Assembly: GCA_009699615.1 (NCBI GenBank)
Contig: WLNV01000007.1
Location: forward strand, 1 to 20,421
Length of the DNA stretch: 20,421 nucleotides
DNA from: Actinomycetota bacterium
GTDB lineage: Bacteria > Actinomycetota > Thermoleophilia > Solirubrobacterales > Solirubrobacteraceae
Reading direction: 5' to 3'
In this document: positions 14,997 through 20,421 of the stretch, one piece after another
Numbering within the stretch: the stretch's first letter is position 1
How the letters are laid out: each line of letters begins with the position of its first letter
Translations under genes and position numbers: made by a program
Notes under the pieces: model-generated
The model's input: the letters and a program-made list of their open reading frames with translations, nothing else
Database searches by the model: none
Told to the model about the DNA's origin: nothing

Positions 14997-16127
14997 GTGT
15001 CGAATCCTGAGCCGCAAGGCAACCCCGACGGTGGACTAAGCGTTGGGCGTCGCGGCTTCCTCGCCGCCGGTGCAGGAGCCTTCCTCTGCTCGATCGGCGG
15101 GCAGAACATCCTCGTCGAGAAGGCTGGCGACGCGGCCAAGGCCGACGCCGCTGCTGCCCGTGTCAAGAAGCCTGCTGGCGCGCAGTCGAAGATCGCCGCA
15201 GCCACACCCGGCGCCAGCGCCGTCGATCAACTGAAGTTCGAAACTCCGCAACCGCAGCCGGGCGGAAAGGTCGTCGAGTATTGGATCGAAGCGACGGCTC
15301 CGCTCTGGGACATCGTCCCCACGCGTCCCCGCCGCGACTACTGGCACGGCACGCCGATTGCCGGCCCCAGCGTTTTCCGAGCCTTCGTCTATCAGCTGAT
15401 GACCGAAGGTTTCGCGGGCCCCGCTGGGCCGGCCGCGATCCCTGGGCCGACGCTGGAATGCGAAGTTGGCGACGTGCTCCGCGTTCACGTCCGCAACGGA
15501 CTACCCGACAAGTACGCCCAGGCAATCACGATGCACCCGCACGGAGTTCGCTACACGCCCGAGTATGACGGCGCCTACATGGGCGACTTCACGCGCGCAG
15601 GAGGCTACATCGGGCCGGGCGAGGAGTTCACTTACACCTGGGAAGCAGTCCCCGAGTCGGTCGGCGCTTGGCCGTATCACGACCATGGGCCCAACCACAC
15701 GCTCAACTCGATGCGCGGACTCTTCGGCGGAATCATCGTCCACCCCAAGGACGGGCCGCGGGCCGACGTCGAGAAAATGCTCTTCCTTCACTCGCTGGCA
15801 CCACCGACAACGGGCCTCAAGCGCGTCTTCCAGTGCATCAACGGCCGTGCCTACGCCGGTAATACGCCGACGATTGAGGCCAAGGTCGGGCAGCAGGTCG
15901 CTATCCATGCATTCGGCATGGACGATGCCTTCCACGACTTCCACATCCACGGTCACCGCTGGCGTAAAGACAGCGGCAGCGTCTCGTCCGACAATCAGAC
16001 AGTCGGCCCTGCCGAGACGATTACAGTCCGCTTCGCAGAGGACAATCCGGGCCGCTGGCTCTACCACTGCCACGTAATGTCGCATCAAGACAACGGGATG
16101 GCCGGTTTCTACCTCGTCACGCCGTAA
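14997..16127 (+). CDS. Tat-exported two-domain multicopper oxidase (laccase-like)
   Basis: A 376-residue protein with an N-terminal twin-arginine signal (VGRRGFLAAGAGAFLCSIGG, about 17-36), an Ala-rich linker to about residue 75 and two cupredoxin domains. Domain 1 holds two H-x-H pairs (His180/182 in MHPHG, His228/230 in YHDHG) but has Tyr-His where a type 1 Cys would be. Domain 2 holds HIHGH (316-320) and HCHVMSHQDNGM (His357, Cys358, His359, His363, Met368), which supplies the type 1 copper. Four H-x-H motifs mean a trinuclear site shared between subunits, as in two-domain laccases with T1 only in domain 2 (type B), which act as trimers. Substrate unknown: phenols, metals or Cu(I) are possible. 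It is followed by a beta-helix and a cupredoxin gene. Confidence 0.88.
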   Translation: MSNPEPQGNPDGGLSVGRRGFLAAGAGAFLCSIGGQNILVEKAGDAAKADAAAARVKKPAGAQSKIAAATPGASAVDQLKFETPQPQPGGKVVEYWIEATAPLWDIVPTRPRRDYWHGTPIAGPSVFRAFVYQLMTEGFAGPAGPAAIPGPTLECEVGDVLRVHVRNGLPDKYAQAITMHPHGVRYTPEYDGAYMGDFTRAGGYIGPGEEFTYTWEAVPESVGAWPYHDHGPNHTLNSMRGLFGGIIVHPKDGPRADVEKMLFLHSLAPPTTGLKRVFQCINGRAYAGNTPTIEAKVGQQVAIHAFGMDDAFHDFHIHGHRWRKDSGSVSSDNQTVGPAETITVRFAEDNPGRWLYHCHVMSHQDNGMAGFYLVTP

Positions 16128-16176
16128 ACAATCTGTGTAACAATGCCCACCGGTCGGTAACCACTGGCCAAATTCT

Positions 16177-16183
16177 GGAGGAG
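16177..16183 (+). promoter_or_regulatory. Strong ribosome binding site of the beta-helix gene
   Basis: GGAGGAG lies 8 bases before ATG 16192; it is the best SD in the window and suggests high expression. Confidence 0.7.
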
Positions 16184-16191
16184 AGAACTAG

Positions 16192-17631
16192 ATGAAGACC
16201 CTGATCCGTACCGTCGCACTTGCCGGAGTAGCGGCGATCATGTTGCCCGCGCTTGCAAGCGCAGCCGACTACCCGCTGCCTGGCAACCCAGGTAAGCCGT
16301 CTCCTCGCCCAGGTGGCTCGGCGACGCTCAAGGTCTGCAAGAAGGGCGGCAAGTACAAGACGATCCAGGCCGCCGTCAAGGCAGCCCGCTCCGGCGACAC
16401 GATCAAGATCTGTGACGGTGTCTACAAGGAGGCCGCCACGACGACGCAGTCGGTCCAGATTGAAGGCGCAGCCAAGAACCGGATCAAGCTGGTCGGCAAC
16501 GTCAAGGATCCTTCGAAGGTTGTTATCGACGCTGCAGGCAAGCTCAATGGCGTGATCATCAACGCTGCAAACGACGTCACGCTCCAGGGCATGACCGCGA
16601 AGAATTACTTCAGCAACGGTTTCTTCGCAGTCAACGTCAACGGCTACGTGATGGACCGCCTGCGCGCTAACGGTGGCCCGAAGACCGGCGACAACTCGTA
16701 CGGTCTCTACGCCTTCAACTCGATCGGCGGCACGATGACCAACGACGAGGCCTACTACAACACCGACGCTGGCTTCTACATCGGCCAGACTCCGGTTCAG
16801 GTCAAGAAGAAGCGCACGATCGTCAAGAACATCAGCTCGTGGGGCAACGTGCTCGGTTGGTCAGGTACCAACATGCGTTACGTGACGATCACGAAGTCGG
16901 CCTTCTTCAACAACGGCACAGGCGTCGTTCCGAACGCTCTGACCTCGGAGCTCTACCCGCCGGAAGAAGACAACGTCATCGCCGACAACGACATCTACTG
17001 GAACAACTACAACTACTACCGCGGTTCAGCCTTCCCGAAGGTCACGCCCGGTACAGGCGGAATTCCATACCCGGTCGGAATTGGCCTGCTGCTCTTCGGC
17101 GGTCGCAACCAGACCGTCTCCAACAACCGCGTATTCGGCAACTGGGGTGCAGGAATCGGCCTCATCGAGCAGCTGACGATGGACCACTCAGGTACCGGCT
17201 ACGACCACTCGCAGCCAGTCGGCGCAGAGCCGTGGAAGCTGAAGGACAACCGAGTAACCGGCAACATCATGGGTAACGGTGGCAAGGACCTCAACGGTCG
17301 CGACCTCGCCTATGACGGTTCCGGTTCGGGTAACTGCTTCTCAGACAACAAGCTGAGCGCGGGCGTCGAAAATACGCCTGAGTTCACGACGGTTGCGTTC
17401 CCGACCTGTAACCCTGTCGGCGCTGCCGGCCCAGTAAACACGTTCAATGGGGCAGCTCAGGACAAAGCTGTCAACTGGGCGCTGGCGCTTGCGATCTCAG
17501 GGGCACCGGGCGAGACGATCGCTCAGCCGGTATCGGCGAGCTTCGGCGGTCGGTTCCACTTCCCGAAGGCTGGCGATGGGAACTGGACGCTCTGGAACTC
17601 GAAGATCAAGACACCGAAGGCACCGTGGTAA
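16192..17631 (+). CDS. Secreted right-handed parallel beta-helix protein
   Basis: A 479-residue protein with a Sec signal peptide (MKTLIRTVALAGVAAIMLPA, cleavage likely after ALASA at 24). Its mature N-terminus is Pro/Gly-rich. From about residue 44 it has the usual entry to a pectate-lyase-like helix (CKKGGKYKTIQAAVKAA, SGDTIKICDGVYKE). Short coils rich in Asn and Gly follow (DVTLQGMTAKN, YVMDRLRANGG, NQTVSNNRVFGNWGAGIG, DNRVTGNIMGNGG). No catalytic set of a known lyase or hydrolase was recognised. Related CASH/NosD-type beta-helices take part in copper-enzyme maturation or polysaccharide binding, so with a copper oxidase upstream and a cupredoxin overlapping its stop, either role is possible; this is inference. 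Frequent AAC, AAG and GGC codons and the strong SD fit an abundant protein. Confidence 0.82.
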   Translation: MKTLIRTVALAGVAAIMLPALASAADYPLPGNPGKPSPRPGGSATLKVCKKGGKYKTIQAAVKAARSGDTIKICDGVYKEAATTTQSVQIEGAAKNRIKLVGNVKDPSKVVIDAAGKLNGVIINAANDVTLQGMTAKNYFSNGFFAVNVNGYVMDRLRANGGPKTGDNSYGLYAFNSIGGTMTNDEAYYNTDAGFYIGQTPVQVKKKRTIVKNISSWGNVLGWSGTNMRYVTITKSAFFNNGTGVVPNALTSELYPPEEDNVIADNDIYWNNYNYYRGSAFPKVTPGTGGIPYPVGIGLLLFGGRNQTVSNNRVFGNWGAGIGLIEQLTMDHSGTGYDHSQPVGAEPWKLKDNRVTGNIMGNGGKDLNGRDLAYDGSGSGNCFSDNKLSAGVENTPEFTTVAFPTCNPVGAAGPVNTFNGAAQDKAVNWALALAISGAPGETIAQPVSASFGGRFHFPKAGDGNWTLWNSKIKTPKAPW

Positions 17632-18008
17632 AAGCCGCAAGCTCAATCGCGCTGTTCGCAGCGCTCGGCGCATTGGCCGTCGCCGGACCCGCAGGTGCGG
17701 GCCCGGCGACGGGCCACGCCGCCGCGGCGAAGCCAAAGACGACGGCCGCAATGGTCTACGACCAAGGCTTCACACCGCCGACGATCAAGATCAAGCGCAA
17801 CGGGACGATCAAGTGGACGTGGGACAACGCGAATGCTGACTTCCACACCGTCACGCTTAACAGCGCGCCAAGGGGCGTGGGGATCTTCGGTTCGAGCAGG
17901 CGTGCGGTCAACTACAGCTTCAGCCACAAGTTCACGAAGGTCGGCAAGTACGTGATCTTCTGCACGCTCCACCCGGGCAACCAGCAGAAGATCACCGTCA
18001 CCAAGTAG
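17625..18008 (+). CDS. Small secreted cupredoxin (plastocyanin/amicyanin-like) with altered axial ligand
   Basis: A 127-residue protein with a Sec-type signal (about 1-26, VKAASSIALFAALGALAVAG) and an Ala/Lys linker. A single cupredoxin domain begins at VYDQGFTPPTIKIKRNGTIK. Type 1 copper ligands visible are His74 (DFHTVTL), Cys113 and His116 (FCTLHPGN). The usual Met three residues after the second His (CTxHPGM) is Asn119, followed by Gln120 and Gln121, so the axial ligand is missing or replaced. Such proteins carry single electrons outside the membrane, here perhaps to or from the upstream oxidase. It starts with GTG inside the end of the beta-helix gene (7-base overlap), so the two proteins should be made together. 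Confidence 0.85.
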   Translation: MVKAASSIALFAALGALAVAGPAGAGPATGHAAAAKPKTTAAMVYDQGFTPPTIKIKRNGTIKWTWDNANADFHTVTLNSAPRGVGIFGSSRRAVNYSFSHKFTKVGKYVIFCTLHPGNQQKITVTK

Positions 18009-18012
18009 CGCG

Positions 18013-18028
18013 CGCCGGTTAGCTGGCG
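18013..18028. terminator. Hairpin between convergent cupredoxin and hemolysin III genes
   Basis: CGCCGG, loop TTAG, CTGGCG form a 6-bp stem with one G-T pair in the 10-base gap and the end of the leftward gene. It could stop transcription from both sides, although no T-run is present. Confidence 0.3.
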
Positions 18029-18843
18029 AACGGCAGTACGAGCAGCACGATCACGGCGTAGTGCGCGCTGGCCGCGCCGGTTACCAGCGAGTGGAAGATC
18101 TCGTGGTAACCGAAGGTTTCCGGCGCAGGGTCGGGGCGGCCGATCGCGTAGATGATCCCGCCGGCGGTGTAGAGGATGCCGCCGAGCGCCAGCCCGGCTA
18201 GAGCGGCCCAACCGAGCGCGTCGAAGATCTGCGGGACGGCAAGGATTCCAACCCAGCCGAGCGTCACGTAGACGGCCACGCTGAGCCACTTGGGCGCGTT
18301 GACCCACAGCAGCGTCAGCAAGACGCCGAGCGCCGCGCCGCCCCAAGCGATAGCGAGGATCGTCACAGCAAGTGTGCCCTGCAGGATCAGCAGGGCGAAT
18401 GGGGTGATTGAGGCGGCAATGAAGACGAAGATCATCGAATGGTCGAGCCGGCGCATCCAGGCCCGCGAACGCTCGAGCTTCCAGTTGTGGCGGTGGTAGA
18501 GCGCGCTGATGCCGAAGAGGCCGCAGATCCCGGCCGCGTAGATGATCATCGCGATCGTCTGACGCTCGCCGTTGGCCAGCGCTACGAGCACGATCCCAAG
18601 CGCTAACGCGATCCAGAACGAGTAGTAATGGATTACGCCGCGAAAGCGGGGCTTGACGCGCGCCGCTAGGGCCGAGGCCTCTTCGCGCAGGCGGTCGACG
18701 GTCTCGCCAGCCTCAGTCTTGAGCCGCTCGACCTTCTCTCCGGTTTCGGCCTTGAGGCGGTCAACCTTCTCGCCGGTTTCATCGCGCAGCCGCTCGACCT
18801 TCTCTCCAGCGTCGCTGCGTAGCTGTTCAATCTTCTTGACCAC
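18019..18843 (-). CDS. Hemolysin III/PAQR-type membrane protein with N-terminal 11-residue repeat coiled coil
   Basis: A 274-residue protein. Residues 5-59 are five consecutive 11-residue repeats of the form V-[ED]-R-L-[RK]-x-E-[TA]-G-E-[KT] (beginning at 5, 16, 27, 38, 49), a charged amphipathic helix or right-handed coiled coil. From about 68 there are seven hydrophobic helices of the HlyIII/PAQR family with its conserved polar set: SALYHRHNW, RRLDHSMIF and YHEIFHSLV. In the wider CREST superfamily these Ser/His/Asp residues bind a metal for lipid amide hydrolysis; true haemolytic activity is doubtful. Typical HlyIII proteins are about 210-220 residues and lack the repeat domain. It is convergent with the cupredoxin and divergent from the next gene. 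GTG 18843 is preceded by TACCCT, 8 bases away. Confidence 0.85.
   Translation of the reverse strand: MVKKIEQLRSDAGEKVERLRDETGEKVDRLKAETGEKVERLKTEAGETVDRLREEASALAARVKPRFRGVIHYYSFWIALALGIVLVALANGERQTIAMIIYAAGICGLFGISALYHRHNWKLERSRAWMRRLDHSMIFVFIAASITPFALLILQGTLAVTILAIAWGGAALGVLLTLLWVNAPKWLSVAVYVTLGWVGILAVPQIFDALGWAALAGLALGGILYTAGGIIYAIGRPDPAPETFGYHEIFHSLVTGAASAHYAVIVLLVLPFAS
18667..18831 (-). repeat. Five tandem 33-base units encoding 11-residue repeats
   Basis: Within the hemolysin III-like gene, five successive 33-base units encode near-identical 11-mers. The DNA copies have diverged at third positions, so the repeat is old or selected at protein level. Confidence 0.8.
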
Positions 18844-18851
18844 AGCTAGTG

Positions 18852-18857
18852 AGGGTA
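18852..18857 (-). promoter_or_regulatory. -10-like TACCCT, leaderless promoter candidate for the hemolysin III-like gene
   Basis: On the minus strand TACCCT ends 8 bases before GTG 18843. Confidence 0.4.
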
Positions 18858-18915
18858 GTGCCTCATCAAGCGTTCATGTGGTTGACTGGACCGACAAGCA
18901 AATCAATCAATCGCC

Positions 18916-18921
18916 AAAGGA
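18916..18921 (+). promoter_or_regulatory. Ribosome binding site of the PLDc_N-SHOCT gene
   Basis: AAAGGA is 8 bases before ATG 18930 and chooses this start over the in-frame GTG at 18849. A TTGACT -35-like box lies at 18882-18887, but no good -10 follows. Confidence 0.55.
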
Positions 18922-18929
18922 ATTCATAT

Positions 18930-19322
18930 ATGCCTATCGCCTCATTCGGGTCAGGGGACGCGCTACTGCTCGTCATCGAAATCTTCTTCTTCATCATCTG
19001 GATCTGGATCCTGATCTTCATCCTGACCGACCTCTTCCGCGACCATGAGCTTTCCGGCTGGTGGAAGGCCGTATGGGTCCTGTTCCTCGTATTCATCCCG
19101 TTCCTCACGGCGCTCGTTTACCTGATCGCTCGTGGCGGCGGAATGCGCGACCGCGCAATCGCAGCTCAGGCCGAGGCCCAGAAGCAGATGGATTCATACG
19201 TGCGCCAGACGGCAGGCGCAGGCTCAACCGCCGATGAGCTCGCAAAGCTCGCCGAGCTGCACAAGGCCGGTTCGCTCAGCGACGCCGACTACGAAGCAGC
19301 GAAGGCCAAGGTTCTGTCCTAG
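18930..19322 (+). CDS. PLDc_N-like membrane protein with C-terminal SHOCT domain
   Basis: A 130-residue protein. The first part has two hydrophobic helices (LLLVIEIFFFIIWIWILIFI and AVWVLFLVFIPFLTALVYLI) around the segment LFRDHELSGWWK, as in the PLDc_N family, where this two-helix module is found alone or before phospholipase D domains. A basic/Gln-rich linker (GGGMRDRAIAAQAEAQKQMD) leads to a SHOCT domain (about 103-130: DELAKLAELHKAGSLSDADY EAAKAKVL), a short helical hairpin common at the C-terminus of bacterial membrane proteins and probably used for oligomerisation. Function unknown. It is divergent from the hemolysin III-like gene and ends before a strong hairpin. Confidence 0.82.
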   Translation: MPIASFGSGDALLLVIEIFFFIIWIWILIFILTDLFRDHELSGWWKAVWVLFLVFIPFLTALVYLIARGGGMRDRAIAAQAEAQKQMDSYVRQTAGAGSTADELAKLAELHKAGSLSDADYEAAKAKVLS

Positions 19323-19346
19323 CCGCTCAAGTAACAGTTCTGCACG

Positions 19347-19376
19347 GCGAGGGCCGGCCTGATGGCCGGCCCTCGC
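19347..19376 (+). terminator. Strong 13-bp hairpin terminator after the PLDc_N-SHOCT gene
   Basis: A perfect 13-bp GC-rich inverted repeat (arms 19347-19359 and 19364-19376) with loop TGAT begins 24 bases after the stop. No T-run follows, so it is the intrinsic-hairpin-only type common in high-GC actinobacteria. Confidence 0.65.
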
Positions 19377-19419
19377 TATGTGCAGGGTGCATTTGTTGTC
19401 GATCCGCGCCGAAGCGGTG

Positions 19420-19425
19420 TAGTCT
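19420..19425 (+). promoter_or_regulatory. -10-like TAGTCT, leaderless promoter candidate for the 2TM gene
   Basis: TAGTCT ends 6 bases before ATG 19432 and lies downstream of the terminator hairpin, so the gene must have its own promoter. Confidence 0.5.
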
Positions 19426-19431
19426 TGGCTT

Positions 19432-19704
19432 ATGGCTGAACAAGCAGATCACGCTCACAAAGCAGCAGAACAACGGCTCAAGGCGCAGTCGGCGTTCTGG
19501 CGCACGTTCGGTGGATTCGTTCTGATTTGGATCGTCTGCACTGTCATCTGGGCCGTCACCGGCGCGGGAATGTTCTGGCCGATCTGGGTGATTGTCGGGA
19601 CAGGCATCGCCACGCTCTTCATGGGCTGGAACGCTTTTGGCCCGCGCGACACTGGCCCGAGCCAGGCGCAGGTCGACGAAGAAGCGAAGAAGTTCGAGAA
19701 CTAG
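19432..19704 (+). CDS. 2TM-domain small membrane protein
   Basis: A 90-residue protein: a charged N-terminal helix (EQADHAHKAAEQRLKAQSAF), two transmembrane helices (FGGFVLIWIVCTVIWAVTG and FWPIWVIVGTGIATLFMGW) and a short polar tail. The W-P-I-W-x-I-x-G-x-G pattern at the start of helix 2 matches the 2TM domain family (PF13239 type), often fused to histidine kinases or found alone; function unknown. It is flanked by unrelated small membrane-protein genes, with its own promoter candidate. Confidence 0.8.
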   Translation: MAEQADHAHKAAEQRLKAQSAFWRTFGGFVLIWIVCTVIWAVTGAGMFWPIWVIVGTGIATLFMGWNAFGPRDTGPSQAQVDEEAKKFEN

Positions 19705-19827
19705 TCGGCTGCAAGGCCACTTCAGTTCGTCTGCTGCGATCGTGATGATGGCGCTATCGGTTCGCGCTTCAACAGTCAGCGGCTAAATCACTTCGCGGTC
19801 GCCCGCGTAGAGCAGTTCAGCGATGGC

Positions 19828-20418
19828 GTGATCGCGATTGCGATCACGGTGATCGTGCTGGGGATCGCCGTTCCGCTGGCTGGCGGCGATGGGCTGCTCG
19901 AAAAGTTGGTCGATCTCTGGCCCTCGTATTTGGCTTACGTGATCAGCTTCCTGACTATCGGTGGCTTCTGGTTCGCGCACCACACGATCTTCTTCTGCCT
20001 GCGGGCAATCAACCCGAGCGTGATGCGCGTCAACCTGCTGCTGCTGATGGCGATCGCATTCCTGCCGTTCCCCACAGCCGTCATGGCGCAGGACTTAACT
20101 CAGACCGGGCCGGGCGGCGAAGTAGCGGTCGTCTTCTACGGCCTCTCTCTGCTGCTCTGCCGGCTGCTGCTGACCTGGCTCTGGAACGTCTGCACGAAAG
20201 ATCATCTGATCCGGCCAGAGATTGACCGCGACGACCTCACACGGCTGACGCGCCGCCTCAACCCGGGAGTGCTGCTGTACGTAGTCGCGATTGTGGTCGG
20301 CGTCTTCGTTCCCGATGTAGGACCGTGGCTCTACCTCGCAATCGCGATCTACACAGTTGCCACGACGCGCAGCGTCGACTTTGATGAGTCCGACGGCGAG
20401 CTGGTCGCGGCGAGCTAG
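19828..20418 (+). CDS. TMEM175 (DUF1211) family potassium-channel-like protein, start uncertain
   Basis: From the first ordinary start codon, GTG 19828, a 196-residue protein with about five or six hydrophobic helices is encoded. Family features include IAIAITVIVLGI in helix 1, IGGFWFAHHTIFF, VNLLLLMAIAFLPFPTAVMA and a C-terminal ISF-like helix pair. Bacterial TMEM175 proteins form tetrameric cation channels. The family's conserved R-x3-F-S-D motif is present in frame just upstream (RVEQFSD at 19804-19824), but no ATG, GTG or TTG precedes it before the stop at 19702-19704. Either a non-standard start (for example ATC 19756), a frameshift, or a sequence error must explain this. The C-terminus is complete (stop TAG 20416-20418). 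Confidence 0.75.
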   Translation: MIAIAITVIVLGIAVPLAGGDGLLEKLVDLWPSYLAYVISFLTIGGFWFAHHTIFFCLRAINPSVMRVNLLLLMAIAFLPFPTAVMAQDLTQTGPGGEVAVVFYGLSLLLCRLLLTWLWNVCTKDHLIRPEIDRDDLTRLTRRLNPGVLLYVVAIVVGVFVPDVGPWLYLAIAIYTVATTRSVDFDESDGELVAAS

Positions 20419-20421
20419 GGC

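Noticed and set aside
14997..16127. Copper nitrite reductase
   Set aside because: NirK has its type 1 Cys-His in domain 1; here the HCH motif is in domain 2 with four H-x-H pairs, which is the laccase-type pattern.

Overview
The window is a moderately GC-rich bacterial chromosome segment, almost fully coding, with many GTG starts and several overlapping gene pairs. Gene content and codon style point to a deep-branching actinobacterium, most likely class Thermoleophilia (Solirubrobacterales-like). This assignment is inference from gene order and protein flavour; no rRNA gene is present to confirm it.

Region 1 (1-591): the 5' end of a leftward gene whose N-terminus looks like a glutathione S-transferase/glutaredoxin fold, divergent from a small DUF4282 membrane protein. 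Region 2 (601-14917): a long rightward run of housekeeping genes in the order coaX, dus, greA, lysS, clpC, CDGSH protein, radA, disA, carD, ispD, ispF, cysS, rlmB, sigH. Much of this order is that of the Bacillus subtilis yac/clpC/sigH region (coaX, dusB, lysS, clpC, radA, disA, ispD, ispF, cysS, rlmB, sigH). It therefore looks like an ancestral Gram-positive block in which carD sits where yacL would be and ctsR-mcsA-mcsB are missing. The genes cover CoA synthesis, tRNA modification and charging, transcript-cleavage rescue, proteolysis, DNA repair with c-di-AMP signalling, RNA polymerase control, the MEP isoprenoid pathway, rRNA methylation and an alternative sigma factor.

Region 3 (14997-18008): a probable exported copper cluster: a Tat-exported two-domain multicopper oxidase, a secreted parallel beta-helix protein with the strongest Shine-Dalgarno (SD) site in the window, and a translationally coupled small cupredoxin that lacks the usual axial Met. 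Region 4 (18019-20418): small membrane-protein genes: a leftward hemolysin III/PAQR-type protein carrying five 11-residue coiled-coil repeats, a PLDc_N-SHOCT protein, a 2TM-domain protein and a TMEM175-like channel whose conserved N-terminal motif lies upstream of any ordinary start codon.

Regulation: ten gene starts, on both strands, have a TANNNT -10-like hexamer 6-8 bases before the start codon (for radA, counting from the second of two adjacent GTGs), and an eleventh hexamer lies 5 bases before a predicted mini-ORF in the clpC leader. This is the arrangement expected for leaderless mRNAs. A minority (clpC, carD, sigH, beta-helix, PLDc_N-SHOCT) instead have SD sites, and CDGSH, ispF, rlmB and the cupredoxin overlap the gene upstream. 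The most interesting leads are this leaderless pattern, the clpC leader, a possible ATT start for carD, the sigH leader, the copper cluster, and the TMEM175 start problem.
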